Counted from the first letter of the stretch, positions 27,046 to 36,539 are shown. The stretch is DNA of 64,000 bases from Streptomyces peucetius (GCF_025854275.1 NZ_CP107567.1:7502001-7566000), one strand, 5' to 3'. Notes: generated by a model not told the origin, from the sequence alone. Numbers and translations: made by a program.

Positions 27046-27196
27046 GGCTGTTCGATCTTCGCAAAGTCGACGGAGTGCCATACGCACTTGGCGGAGTGCG
27101 GCCCGCGGGCCTGCTCCCGTACGAGCTCGTTGAGGAGCCGGTAGTACTCGGCGCTGGGTTCCCAGTCATGCCGCCGATCAGGCCGATGGTCTTCAT
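27046..27196 (-). pseudogene. N-terminal fragment of an aspartate/glutamate racemase-like gene
   Basis: The frame starts MKTIGLIGGMTG, the first strand of Asp/Glu racemases. After a frameshift it continues EPSAEYYRLLNELVRE and HSAKCVWHSVDFAKIEQ, the family's next elements. The remaining two thirds are missing and run into the winged-helix fragment. Confidence 0.65.
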
Positions 27197-27483
27197 TCGT
27201 TGACGCTCTGATGCGCGCGCAACCCGTTTTCCGGGAGCAGCTGATCCGTACGGACCGGCCGGCGCCGGCATGCGCCCCCGATGCCGCTCGCCTCCTCCCT
27301 TCCCGCTGGGCGTCTGCTCCGGACGGGTGGTTCTGTCGGTGATCTTGGTGAATTCCGGTGACCCGTCCCCAGAACCCCCGGGGGGTAGCGGCGCCGGGCT
27401 GCCATTGTCTGCGGGGGATCAGCACCGCCCGCCAATCGCTGGACCGGAAGGAGAGGTATGAGCAGAGCCAGACGGGGGGACGC

Positions 27484-30400
27484 ATGTTGAACAACCGAAG
27501 GCGACGGCGTGCCCTCACCATCGTCAGCAGCATTCTCCTCGTTCTGCAGGCGCTTGTCTTCGTCGGACCCGCCCCCGCGTGGGCAGGTCAGGACCAAGCG
27601 CTCGAGACCGGCTTCGAGCCGCACAACGCCACTGCAAATCCGCGCAAACCATCGCAGGTCGCCGTCATGCGGGGATGCACCGTCCGTATCGACAACAACT
27701 TCGGCAAGGACGGCTTCCCGATCACGCGGACGTCGACCCTCCCGTGCTCGGGGGACCCGTCCCTCGCCTTCGACTCACAGGGGCGCCTGTTCGTCACGCA
27801 TCTCTCGACCAGCTTCAACACCACCCCCAACCGGTTCGGAGTGGGGGTCGGCCAGATCAACGACCTGACGACGACGGGGAACCAGACCTACACACCCGTC
27901 CAGGTGAGCGCGAACAGCCCGAACAACCAGGACAAGCAGTGGCTGGTGGCCGATGCCAACCCCACCAGCCCCTACCGGGACAACCTCTACGTCGTCTGGT
28001 CGGACCTCGGCACACCGTGGGAGATCCAGTTCTCCCGCTTGGAGAGCGGCGCCACGAACTGGTCGGCTCCGCAAGTCCTCTCCACGGCCGGCGACGGGAA
28101 CTCCTGGCCCTCCCACGCGGCTGTCGGTCCGAATGGCGACCTTTACGTCGCCTATCACGCCGACATCTGCGACGAGGGGACCGACGGGGCGCCCGGGGCG
28201 GGCACAGTACAGCTCCTCCGCGACGGCTCCGGCGGGGCCGACTTCGCCGCCGGTACCGTTCCGCAGCGAACCTCCGCGTTCGGGCCCGGACAGGCGAGCG
28301 TCTCCTGCAACGTGCAGGACAACTCGGGCGGTGAGATCCCGGGGACCGACTTCTGGCTCCAGGGCTCCATGCAGCCGTGGGTGCTGCCCGACCCGGCCCG
28401 GCCGGGCAACGTATACGTCGTCGCCAACGACGACCCCAACGACAACTTCGGGAACGGCGACGACGGTGACGTCCGCATCGCCCGCTCCACGGACAACGGC
28501 GTCTCCTTCGGCCCGCCCACCAGGGTCGACCACGGACCGGGCCAGACCCTCGCGGTGATGCCCACCGCGCACCTCGACCAGGACGGGAACCTCGTCGCCC
28601 ACTGGTACGACAACCGCAGCGGCGAGCGGAACGGCGGCACCGGGCCGAACGGGAACGACAACTTCCTGCTCGAGGTCTACGGCACGACGAGCCGGGACGG
28701 CGGACTGACCTGGTCACAGGACTTCAGGATCAGCGACGCCCCGTTCGACCCCGACCTCAACGCCCGGTGCCGCTTCGGGCCGACCTGCCCCGCCCGGCCG
28801 GCCGACCCCGAGCAGACCTTGCGCATCGGCGAGTACAACGGTGTGTGGACGGTCGACGGCATCGGCTACGCGACCTGGACCGGCAACGCCACCCCGCCGA
28901 CCGGCGGCAACCCGGCCGCCGGAAACCAGACCACGTACTACGACACGTTCTCGCTGCTGGGGGCCTTTCCCGACACGTTCGAACCGAACGAGTCCATCGA
29001 CACGGCCGTCGCCGCAGCGCTCGGCTCCGACGACCGGTTCAACGGGGGCCGGCTCAGTCTGCACAGTGCGACCGACGTCGACTTCTTCCGGGTCGTACCC
29101 CGCCACACCGGGCACCTTGCCGCCGACATCGCCTTCAACGAAGTGATCTCCGGGCTCCAGGTCCGCGCGTACGACAAGTTCGGCAACAAGGTCTCGACAG
29201 GCACGGTGGCGACGATGAGGCCGGGCAGCTCGACCAGCAGGCTCGCAATCCCGGTCGTCGAGGACGAGCCGTACTTCATCGTGGTCAGCGACAGCGGCAT
29301 CACCGACCCGACAAAGCCGGGTGACGCCTCGCCGACCGACCCACCGCAGGCTACGTACGACCTCTCCCTCGTCAACCGAGAGGCCCCCGAACCCTTCGGC
29401 CTCGACCTCAAGCGCGAGTCCGACTCGGGCCGGTTCGACAACGACGACGTCACCAGCACCACCGGGCCGGAGATCTTCCTCCGGGTCGACGACGCGGACC
29501 TGCGGGCCGCAAACATCCCGCTGTCGCCGGAGAACGGCACGTCCACCCTCGTGGACGACGGCCCGGGCTTCAAGGTGGCCGTGGAGCGCGACGGCGAGCG
29601 CGTCGGCTTCGCACAGCCCGTGAACCCGGTCACCAAGCCGGGGCTGTACGCAACCGACCTGGACCCCGTCCTGACGGAGGGGGAGAACCTGATCACCGCC
29701 GAGGTAATCATCGTCGACCCGTCCGACGACCCGGCCGTCCCCGGCACCGCCCACGTCGTCGGCTCGGGCCCGGAGAGCGCGCACCGGCTGGGGATCACGC
29801 TCGACACGACCGCACCGGCCGCACCGGCCGCGGCCCCGGACCTGCTGTCGTCGAGCGACACCGGCGGCAACAGCATCGACAACATCACGACCATCACCGA
29901 GCCCGCCTTCCAGGGCTCGCCGGTCGAACCAAACGCGTTGGTGCGGCTGACGGCCGACCCGCCGTCCGCCACCGGGCCGACCGTGGTCGGGAAGGACACC
30001 GTCACCTCGGCCGGTGGGTACGAGGTCGTAAGCGATCCGCTCGACGACGGAACGTATGACTTCGCCGTGCGGCTCGAGGACCTCGCGGGCAACGTCAGCG
30101 CCCCGTCACCCTCCCTCGCGGCGACCATCGCCAACCAGTCGCTCACGCTCACGGGCGCCACGCAGGACCTCGTCCTCGACGTCGACCAGAACACCGTGAC
30201 CGGCTACCCGGGCATCCCCGGCGGCTTCGTCGGCGTCCGCGGCATCCCCGTGGTAAACCTGGACGCGGCCGGCCACGAGGTCGCCATCCAGGGTGGTGCG
30301 GGCGACGAGTCGCTGACGTTCACCCCGACCAGCGCCAACAGCGGGCGGCTGACCCGGTCCAACTCCGCGCAGGTGCTCAACTTCACCGGAGTCACGGGCG

Positions 30401-30837
30401 ACGTGGCAGTCAACCCCGACGGCGGCGACGACGAGGTCACCATCGTCGGCACCACCGGGGTCGACTCGGTATTCGGCACCGTGGATCTGCTGACCCTGCT
30501 CCGGGTCCAGGGTCTGCTGGGCCTCGAGATCACCACCGACCAGACCGAGCGGATCGGCGTAAGCGCGCGCGGCGGCCGGGACACGGTGGACATCACCGCC
30601 ATGGAAGAGGTCAGCGCCCTGCTGTCCGTCAACTCGGGTCCCCCGAACACGGCCGCACCGCCGCAGGGTGACACCCTGATCGTCCGCGGCGGCTCGCCCA
30701 AGGACCAGCTGGTCAACGTCCCGGGCGGCCCGTTCTCCGGCGAGGGCTCGGCCTTCGTTCGCTACCCGCACACGACCGGAGCCGAGACGCGCATCGACTA
30801 CACCGAGACGGAGCGCGTGATCCTCGACCACTCGTAG
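27484..30837 (+). CDS. Large secreted beta-propeller (BNR/sialidase-like) protein with Ig-like domains
   Basis: The 1,117-residue protein has a Sec signal (basic NNRRRRR, hydrophobic core, AWA cleavage near residue 34). About residues 55-490 form a BNR/exo-sialidase-like propeller with Asp-boxes STDNGVSFG and SRDGGLTWS. A pre-peptidase C-like domain follows (FEPNESIDTAV, DVDFFRVVP), then an Ig-like segment (DTTAPAAPAAAP...LEDLAGNVSAPSP) and a C-terminal beta-rich region dense in Gly-Asp (GGAGDESLTF, GGDDEVTIVG). No sialidase catalytic set could be confirmed, so binding or degradation of an extracellular polymer is only inferred. It stands alone and ends at a strong terminator. Confidence 0.8.
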   Translation: MLNNRRRRRALTIVSSILLVLQALVFVGPAPAWAGQDQALETGFEPHNATANPRKPSQVAVMRGCTVRIDNNFGKDGFPITRTSTLPCSGDPSLAFDSQGRLFVTHLSTSFNTTPNRFGVGVGQINDLTTTGNQTYTPVQVSANSPNNQDKQWLVADANPTSPYRDNLYVVWSDLGTPWEIQFSRLESGATNWSAPQVLSTAGDGNSWPSHAAVGPNGDLYVAYHADICDEGTDGAPGAGTVQLLRDGSGGADFAAGTVPQRTSAFGPGQASVSCNVQDNSGGEIPGTDFWLQGSMQPWVLPDPARPGNVYVVANDDPNDNFGNGDDGDVRIARSTDNGVSFGPPTRVDHGPGQTLAVMPTAHLDQDGNLVAHWYDNRSGERNGGTGPNGNDNFLLEVYGTTSRDGGLTWSQDFRISDAPFDPDLNARCRFGPTCPARPADPEQTLRIGEYNGVWTVDGIGYATWTGNATPPTGGNPAAGNQTTYYDTFSLLGAFPDTFEPNESIDTAVAAALGSDDRFNGGRLSLHSATDVDFFRVVPRHTGHLAADIAFNEVISGLQVRAYDKFGNKVSTGTVATMRPGSSTSRLAIPVVEDEPYFIVVSDSGITDPTKPGDASPTDPPQATYDLSLVNREAPEPFGLDLKRESDSGRFDNDDVTSTTGPEIFLRVDDADLRAANIPLSPENGTSTLVDDGPGFKVAVERDGERVGFAQPVNPVTKPGLYATDLDPVLTEGENLITAEVIIVDPSDDPAVPGTAHVVGSGPESAHRLGITLDTTAPAAPAAAPDLLSSSDTGGNSIDNITTITEPAFQGSPVEPNALVRLTADPPSATGPTVVGKDTVTSAGGYEVVSDPLDDGTYDFAVRLEDLAGNVSAPSPSLAATIANQSLTLTGATQDLVLDVDQNTVTGYPGIPGGFVGVRGIPVVNLDAAGHEVAIQGGAGDESLTFTPTSANSGRLTRSNSAQVLNFTGVTGDVAVNPDGGDDEVTIVGTTGVDSVFGTVDLLTLLRVQGLLGLEITTDQTERIGVSARGGRDTVDITAMEEVSALLSVNSGPPNTAAPPQGDTLIVRGGSPKDQLVNVPGGPFSGEGSAFVRYPHTTGAETRIDYTETERVILDHS

Positions 30838-30859
30838 AACACGGAGGGAACACACCGCG

Positions 30860-30892
30860 GCGCCCTTCCCCGGCCGCACCGGAGAAGGGCGC
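30860..30892 (+). terminator. Hairpin terminator after the beta-propeller gene
   Basis: GCGCCCTTC pairs with GAAGGGCGC, with an inner CCGG/CCGG extension separated by one mismatch and a 5-nt loop. It begins 23 bp after the stop codon. Confidence 0.75.
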
Positions 30893-30902
30893 TGTCGCGT
30901 TG

Positions 30903-31160
30903 TCAGAGGTGTTCTGCGGGGGCTATGCCGGGAACCGAGGCCACCGCGTCCGTCCAGAGCTCCAGTGGTCTGGTCGAACAGCATCTGCCGCTCATCCTCG
31001 GCACCGGTGCGGGGAGGGGACGGGCCTGGGCCCGCAGATGTTCGATGCGCCCCCGCAGGTCGGGGTGGTTACTGACAGGCCACGTCGATGCGCCCGCGCC
31101 GGTCACGAAGGCGACTCTGCCGCTGAAGCCGCGGCGCATCGTCCCACTGCTCAGCAACAC
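30903..31160 (-). CDS. Unrecognised 85-codon reading frame, possibly a gene remnant
   Basis: The frame encodes a helical-looking stretch DLRGRIEHLRAQARP and ends LWTDAVASVPGIAPAEHL. I recognise no family. It may be the 3' part of a lost gene. The rest of the gap to 31328 contains only a long-loop inverted repeat (ACTCCAGC at 31275, GCTGGAGT at 31320), which could weakly terminate the next operon. Confidence 0.25.
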   Translation of the reverse strand: MLLSSGTMRRGFSGRVAFVTGAGASTWPVSNHPDLRGRIEHLRAQARPLPAPVPRMSGRCCSTRPLELWTDAVASVPGIAPAEHL

Positions 31161-31328
31161 TCGCGGCGATCACGTCGCGAGGCTGCCCCTCACGCTGCCA
31201 TTGCCTGCGGCGGTATCGCACGATCGAGGGGCGGCCTGTCGATGGCCACCCTTGACCACCCCGCAGCCCACTACACTCCAGCGGTCCAGCGAAACCCGCA
31301 GGTCAGACAGCAAGATCCTGCTGGAGTG

Positions 31329-33194
31329 CTAGGACACCAGTCCCTGACCCTCCAGCTCGGTCAGTCGCACGGTGCACAGCCCCCCACGCTCGGCCTTCAC
31401 CTCCGTCACCTTCAGCTGCGTGCCCGGTGCGAGGATGTACTCCTCCTCGCCGGTGAACGCGGAGAACCGCCGGATCCTCACCGCCCGCGCCGGCGTCACC
31501 TCGAACATGGTGCGCCTGCCGCGGTTTCCGAGGAACGCCCGAGCCACGCCCAACTCGGACGTGCATGAGGACACACCCCACCATGTCACCGTCCGCCCCA
31601 CCGGATACTGGGACCGCAGGTCCAGTGCCACACCACGCCACAACGGCTGCGTCTGCGCCGGCAACGCCGCCACCGCCGAGAACAGCAACCGCAAGTACGG
31701 CAGGTACGGCACCAACCGCTCCCGGTCAGGAGAACGGAGCACGGCGTTGATCTCGCGGTAGAACGCCGACTCGCACGTGTACAGGTACAGCGCCGAGATC
31801 GCGTCGGCGGACAGCTCTTCCCCGGACACCTTCTCCTCGGGCAGCCGCCTCCCGGCCTCCGCCTCCGCGACCTTGGCCTCCCCGAACCGGCTCGACCGCT
31901 CGATGTAATGATCCAGATGCTTGAGTACGCGAGACACCGGCTCGACGGCCTTTCGGAAATCCACCACCGGTGTGTCGAACACCCCGGTGATGGGCGGCAG
32001 GACCAGCCCCTCGTCCTTGACGCTGGTGAGCCGCTCCAGGTACAGCTGGTGCAGCTCCATCGTCGACGCGATGAACGCCCCCATCCGCTCCGCGACACCA
32101 CCACCCTCCGACCCGCCGACCCCCGCCGTCTCCCGGTCCCAGCCCTTCCGCGGCAACCAGTCGATCGGTTCGGCCCCCACTGCCGCCAGGGCATCGTTGA
32201 CCAGAGCGAAGTGGTCGCCCTCGCAGAAGATGTCCCCCTGCGCCGCCGGGTTCGGGTGGTCAAGATGCCGGACTTCGACCCCCGGGTACTTCTTCTCCAG
32301 TCGCTGGACGACCCTCTTCAGGCTCCGAGCGTGCGCGCCCCACCAGGCGAACACGACACCCCGATCCCCCTCTTCGGCATCCTGCTTCGCCCGAAGGATC
32401 TCCTCGACGATCTGCTCGGCCACGGGCCGCCAGAACGACGTGTGCCGATCGGTCGGCATCGCCCCGTCCGCACTCGCCGTGAGGGAAGCGTTCAGCAGCA
32501 GCACACCTTGGGTGAGCATCGCCTGGAACCACTCCGGCGGCGGAACCGTGTCTTCCTTCTTCAACAAGGCCCGGACATCCGCGATCGGCGTCTTCTTGGC
32601 GATGCCGTACTTCCACATCGCGGCCGCCTTGATGATGCAGCGAATGCTGACCACCCGACCGAACTGACTGTCCTTCCAGTCACCGAAGGTGTTGTCGAAC
32701 ATCGCGATGCCGGTCGCGCTCTCCGCCCGCGGATACGGGTTCTGTCCGAAGACGACCACCTTCCACTTCTGCGGGGGATGCGGCTTCAGCGCCTGGAACG
32801 TCAACTCCCGCACCGGAACCACCTCCGGACTGCGCTTCTGACCGATGAAATCAGCAGCACCCGGCTGCGCCTCGATCACCGGACCCAACAACGGAAGCCA
32901 CGGCTCACCACCACCGGTGAACAGCTCGGCCAGCCCCAACGGGTCCCCGGCCGAGGAACCCGCCTCGCCCGCGGCCGGAACGTCGACATCACTCACGAGG
33001 GCAGAACTCCCAGGACTCGAACCGGACGCCCCCTCGGGCCCGCCGGCATGCTGCATGGATTCGACAAGGCCGTCGCCGGCATCCCCGCCCTGGGCGGTGC
33101 CGGCCTGCGCAGTGTTCGTGTCAGCGACGAAAGGAAGGCCGCTCCGGCACGTTGATCCGCACCCGCCGCGCGGACCCAGCTCCTTCGATGTCAT
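31329..33194 (-). CDS. Uracil-DNA-glycosylase-like domain fused to an arginine-type ADP-ribosyltransferase
   Basis: The 621-residue protein has a low-complexity N terminus (1-90). A Ung-like domain (about 95-348) has VVVFGQNPYP (Asn152 where Ung has the catalytic Asp of GQDPYH), GVLLLNASLT (uracil-binding Asn235), VFAWWGAHA, HLDHPNPAA (His313 of the HPSP loop) and EPIDW. A helical linker leads to an ART domain (about 460-610) with the R-S-E triad of arginine ARTs: LWRGV (Arg520), WWGVSSCTS (541-546) and EEEYILAPG (Glu583-x-Glu585). The start at 33194 overlaps the macrodomain gene by 74 bp; ATG at 33053 is the alternative. NAD-dependent modification of a protein or of DNA is expected. Confidence 0.85.
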   Translation of the reverse strand: MTSKELGPRGGCGSTCRSGLPFVADTNTAQAGTAQGGDAGDGLVESMQHAGGPEGASGSSPGSSALVSDVDVPAAGEAGSSAGDPLGLAELFTGGGEPWLPLLGPVIEAQPGAADFIGQKRSPEVVPVRELTFQALKPHPPQKWKVVVFGQNPYPRAESATGIAMFDNTFGDWKDSQFGRVVSIRCIIKAAAMWKYGIAKKTPIADVRALLKKEDTVPPPEWFQAMLTQGVLLLNASLTASADGAMPTDRHTSFWRPVAEQIVEEILRAKQDAEEGDRGVVFAWWGAHARSLKRVVQRLEKKYPGVEVRHLDHPNPAAQGDIFCEGDHFALVNDALAAVGAEPIDWLPRKGWDRETAGVGGSEGGGVAERMGAFIASTMELHQLYLERLTSVKDEGLVLPPITGVFDTPVVDFRKAVEPVSRVLKHLDHYIERSSRFGEAKVAEAEAGRRLPEEKVSGEELSADAISALYLYTCESAFYREINAVLRSPDRERLVPYLPYLRLLFSAVAALPAQTQPLWRGVALDLRSQYPVGRTVTWWGVSSCTSELGVARAFLGNRGRRTMFEVTPARAVRIRRFSAFTGEEEYILAPGTQLKVTEVKAERGGLCTVRLTELEGQGLVS

Positions 33195-33786
33195 CGAGCT
33201 GCCCCAACACCGCGGCCCGCAACTCGTCGTAGTCCCCGAACGTGTGATCCTGGAACAGGGTGTAACCCGTCCACATCAGATTCGCGCACACCGGCGCGGG
33301 CACCCGCCCTGTCTGCGCGCCCATGCCCACGAGCGCCACCGACCGGATGCTGGCGGGCTTCGCCCGGTTCTGCAGATGCACTGCCTGGAACGCGGCCGCG
33401 CACGCCAGCGCCACATTCATGGTCTCGCTGATGTTCTGCGAGGACTGCCGCATGGTCGGCGTCGAGATCAAATACCGCGGTACGGCCGCCCCGGACGGAA
33501 CACACACCGCGCTGCCCACCGGCAGACTCCCGCCGAAGCGATCGCGGATCGCCCGTTGCACCCGCACCTGGACACCGGCACCGAGGTGCCGCTTGACGAC
33601 GGCGTCGACCCCACCGTCCATCCGGCCCCGCGCATTGGTGGGGGACACCCACGCGTCGGCATCCACATTGAGAACAGAGCCCCGCCGGATCTCGACCTCG
33701 GGCGTGTCCGCGAACGCGGAACGCCAGGCCGTCACCACCTCGTCGTTGACATCGACCAGAACGACCCTCAAACGCTCGGCACCCAC
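33121..33786 (-). CDS. Macrodomain protein, probable ADP-ribosyl hydrolase or antidote
   Basis: The 221-residue protein has macrodomain elements: GSVLNVDADAWVSPTNARG then MDGGVD (48-61, the ADP-ribose distal-ribose loop), GGSLPVGSAVCV, YLISTPTM and the phosphate-binding turn GMGAQTGRV (154-162). Macrodomains bind ADP-ribose and many remove it from proteins or DNA. The GTG at 33786 follows GAGAGGGGCGG; longer in-frame starts lack this site. It is the first gene of the pair and its 3' end overlaps the ART gene, so the antidote would be made first, as in DarTG-like systems. Confidence 0.85.
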   Translation of the reverse strand: MGAERLRVVLVDVNDEVVTAWRSAFADTPEVEIRRGSVLNVDADAWVSPTNARGRMDGGVDAVVKRHLGAGVQVRVQRAIRDRFGGSLPVGSAVCVPSGAAVPRYLISTPTMRQSSQNISETMNVALACAAAFQAVHLQNRAKPASIRSVALVGMGAQTGRVPAPVCANLMWTGYTLFQDHTFGDYDELRAAVLGQLDDIEGAGSARRVRINVPERPSFRR

Positions 33787-33978
33787 GCATCCGCCCCTCT
33801 CGCTCAATCTCTCGAACGAAAGCGAAGCTACCGCGCCCCACTGACAACGCCGACGCGTCCTCATCCTGCTGCGCAGCGGCCGGCTGCCGCGACGCGGGCC
33901 CAGGCCGACCGGAAGGTCGACCACGTAGGGACCGACTGATCGTCTCCTGACGATGGTTCAGGTACTGTCCGATGAGCC

Positions 33979-34764
33979 GTGCAGAGGGCGTTCAATGTTG
34001 CGGAGTCATCCGCGGCAGCCTCAGGGTGGTTGAATGCGCGGGTGGTGAACTGGGCACGGATGTACGACTGCCGCGGGGACGTCGATCGTGTCCCCGAGCT
34101 CCTGGCGCGGGTCGAGCGCGGGGAGGACACAGAGGCGTGGGACGAGCTGAGTCACCGGCTTGTCCTCGAGTGCGACTTGGTGTTCCCCGCCAGTTTCGCC
34201 GCACTGCCGCGTCTGGTGCGTCTCGCGTCGCGGAGCACGCGGGCGCGTGGGCTGGCCGGGACGATCGTGCGCTGTGCAGCAGGGGGTCATGGCTGCGACG
34301 ATCTGCTGGCGGGCTGTGCCGACGCGATCGCGGAGTTTCGTGACATGCTGGACCGGCACCTGCGTTCGCGGCCGGACGACTACCTCGCGACCTTCCTCGA
34401 CTTGCTCGCGGTCGAGGAGCAGTACCACTGGAGTGCGGCCCTGGGGGACTTCTCCGACGACTTCTACCAGGTCGCCTGCCCTCACTGCGATGTGGAGGTG
34501 ACGATCGCCATCGGCAGCTACGGGCGCTATTCAGCGATTCGGGACTGGCACCTGGGCGACGTGGACCGATGCGACCTGAGGCCGATGTCCCCCGAGGGCC
34601 TCTCCAGCACCGGTCGATGGATGCATGAGACTGCCGTCCGTGATGCGGAAGCCGCGCTCGCCGACGGGATCGCCCATCTCTTCGGCCAGGCGGAGTGCCC
34701 GCGCTGTGCCAGCGTCTTCAACATCGCGGATGAGTACGCATCTTCCAATCGCCCCGTCATGTAA
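33979..34764 (+). CDS. Uncharacterised protein with HEAT-like region and two CxxC pairs
   Basis: The 261-residue protein opens with WDELSHRLVLECDLVFPASFAALPRLVRLA, a pattern seen in HEAT-repeat proteins of the immunity/DUF type. Later it has CPHC (in YQVACPHCDVEV) and CPRC (in AECPRCASVFNI), probably one zinc site. The true start is unclear: GTG at 33979, GTG at 34042 or ATG at 34060. It is divergent from the macrodomain gene across a 192-bp gap, so shared control is possible, but I cannot assign it to that system. Confidence 0.6.
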   Translation: MQRAFNVAESSAAASGWLNARVVNWARMYDCRGDVDRVPELLARVERGEDTEAWDELSHRLVLECDLVFPASFAALPRLVRLASRSTRARGLAGTIVRCAAGGHGCDDLLAGCADAIAEFRDMLDRHLRSRPDDYLATFLDLLAVEEQYHWSAALGDFSDDFYQVACPHCDVEVTIAIGSYGRYSAIRDWHLGDVDRCDLRPMSPEGLSSTGRWMHETAVRDAEAALADGIAHLFGQAECPRCASVFNIADEYASSNRPVM

Positions 34765-34803
34765 GCGGTGGGTCGGGAACGCCCGGTTGGCACGACAGCC
34801 CTC

Positions 34804-35787
34804 TCAGTTCTTACGGATGCGGTGGGCCTTGGCAACGAGTCTTCGAGGCAGCTTCGGCCCTGCACATGCGTAGTCGATCAGCAGGTTCCGGTAGGTCGTG
34901 TTCGCGAGCTCCGGCGCCAGGGCGATCAGGGCCCTCAAGTCGTCGGACGAGCCGGAAACGCGTGTGCGGTAGGCGGCGCCCGCCGCGCGCAGGGAGACTT
35001 CGTGAGGTTCGTATTCCAGGCCCTGTTCGACGAGGCTCGCGGCTGCGGCGAAGTCGCCCTGCTCGGCACGCACGTCCGCTAGGTCCAGGTAGAGCGACCA
35101 GTTGGCGGAGTCCAGGAGCAAGGCGGATTCGAAGGCCGCAGCAGCCTGATCCAGGTCGCCCATCACGCGCCAGGTGGTCGCTCGTGCGACTGCGGTCCAC
35201 ATGACCCGACTGATGGCATCGGCGCGGTCGCATAGAGCGAAGGACAGTTCGTACCGGCCGCAGGCCCGTGGCAGCCGGGCCATGGCGGCCAGCGACTCCG
35301 GTTCGGGATTCCGTTCTGACACCACGTCGAGGGCATGGAACCAGGGCGCGAACCGCTCCCGCATCTCGTCGGTGTCCAGGTCGTGGCCGTAGTCCAACGT
35401 ACGCAGACACGCCTCGGCCAGCGCCTCGGCACTCACCGCGTCGAGAAAGCGCGCATCGCCGAACCAGGGCGCAGCGCCCCATGCCACGTTGGGCCGCACA
35501 CCGGTGACCGAACCAAGGGCCATCACCGCGTCATCCATGTTCCCTTCAAGGAACAAGAAGTACGCCTGCGCCGGCACAGCGCTCAAGGAGCCGTCCTCTT
35601 CGAGGCTCTCCTTCAGTTCCGAGTGTCGGTCCTGCCACAATTCGGCGAGGGCCGCATAGGGCTCCGGAGCCGCCGGTGCCGAGGCTATTGCCCCCACCAG
35701 AAGCTCCACCGCGCCCACCAGGCTTCCGCCGCAGTGCGCCATCACACCAGCGAGACTGACTCCCGCCGCCACTGATTGATTCGACAT
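34804..35787 (-). CDS. TPR-containing protein of unknown function
   Basis: The 327-residue soluble protein has helical pairs: AAPEPYAALAELWQDR near the start, then DLDQAAAAFESALLLDSANWSLYLDLADVRAEQGDFAAAASLV (two clear TPRs at about 213-255). The C terminus is basic (RRLVAKAHRIRKN). No catalytic motif is visible. It converges on the gene at 33979. TPR proteins usually serve as scaffolds or regulators. Confidence 0.65.
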   Translation of the reverse strand: MSNQSVAAGVSLAGVMAHCGGSLVGAVELLVGAIASAPAAPEPYAALAELWQDRHSELKESLEEDGSLSAVPAQAYFLFLEGNMDDAVMALGSVTGVRPNVAWGAAPWFGDARFLDAVSAEALAEACLRTLDYGHDLDTDEMRERFAPWFHALDVVSERNPEPESLAAMARLPRACGRYELSFALCDRADAISRVMWTAVARATTWRVMGDLDQAAAAFESALLLDSANWSLYLDLADVRAEQGDFAAAASLVEQGLEYEPHEVSLRAAGAAYRTRVSGSSDDLRALIALAPELANTTYRNLLIDYACAGPKLPRRLVAKAHRIRKN

Positions 35788-36002
35788 CGCCAGAGAATAC
35801 CCGTGGCCAAAGGTTCTGTGAGCACTCCCGCCTGGACGGTGGCACCTCTGTCGGTGATCTGTCAGTTACGGCAACCCTGACGGTAACGACGGCGCGCAAA
35901 GGCGACGATCACCGCAGTCGGCGTTCAGACCAGAAGAGGGAGAGCCTTCTCTCAACGCACTGCCCGATCCTGCCGGGTTGCTGCCTCGTTAAGGCATACA
36001 GC

Positions 36003-36125
36003 TGACGCCGCAACCGCCGCTACCTGCGGAGACGCCAGATCGAGCACACCATCCCAGAGCCGAAGGACCAGCGGGCCAACCGCAAACGGCGCGGCAGCAA
36101 AGGCGGCCGGCCCGCCACGGGCCGC
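36003..36125 (+). pseudogene. IS5-type transposase fragment
   Basis: One frame gives RRRYLRRRQIEHTIPEPKDQ followed by RANRKRRGSKGGRP, a typical stretch near the third catalytic region of IS5-group actinobacterial transposases. Nothing else of the IS survives. The surrounding 35788-36206 has no other gene. Confidence 0.65.
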
Positions 36126-36206
36126 GGTCGTGGGGATCAGGCGCAGGTACGGGGCGGACGGCGGCCAGGAGCAGCCGGTCCGAAGGGCAGCCCCGGCCGC
36201 GGCGGT

Positions 36207-36539
36207 TCAACGAAGCAGTGCTGCACGCAGGGTGATGCCGTGCCGCGTGCGCAGCCGCCGCAGCTCCCACATCGACACGGCGGTGACGGACAGCGGCGCT
36301 CCCAGGGTGAAGGCCACCCGCACCCCGAACGGCACACTGTCGTAGGTGCCCCGGAATACGTCGAAGAGGGCGACCTCCCAAACGAGCAGCGCTGCGAGCA
36401 GCGGTGGAATCGTCTCGTGGAGGTCTGCCGTCCGGAAGGCGTGCACGAGCGACTGCGCGATGCCGTAGAGGCCGAAGGGCTCCCGCCCCCGTTTCCGCTC
36501 ATCCCCCGCGTCCTTCCTGTCGCCGTGCCCATAGGCCAC
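36207..36539 (-). CDS. Small putative membrane protein, 110 residues
   Basis: A charged N terminus (MAYGHGDRKDAGDERKRGRE) leads to two hydrophobic segments (PPLLAALLVWEVALFDVF and GVRVAFTLGAPLSVTAVSMW). No family is recognised. The segment 36540-37065 beyond it shows no gene. Confidence 0.45.
   Translation of the reverse strand: MAYGHGDRKDAGDERKRGREPFGLYGIAQSLVHAFRTADLHETIPPLLAALLVWEVALFDVFRGTYDSVPFGVRVAFTLGAPLSVTAVSMWELRRLRTRHGITLRAALLR

Noticed and set aside
31275..31327. Inverted repeat ACTCCAGC/GCTGGAGT as terminator of the ART gene
   Set aside because: The 8-bp stem closes a 37-nt loop, too weak to call a terminator with confidence.
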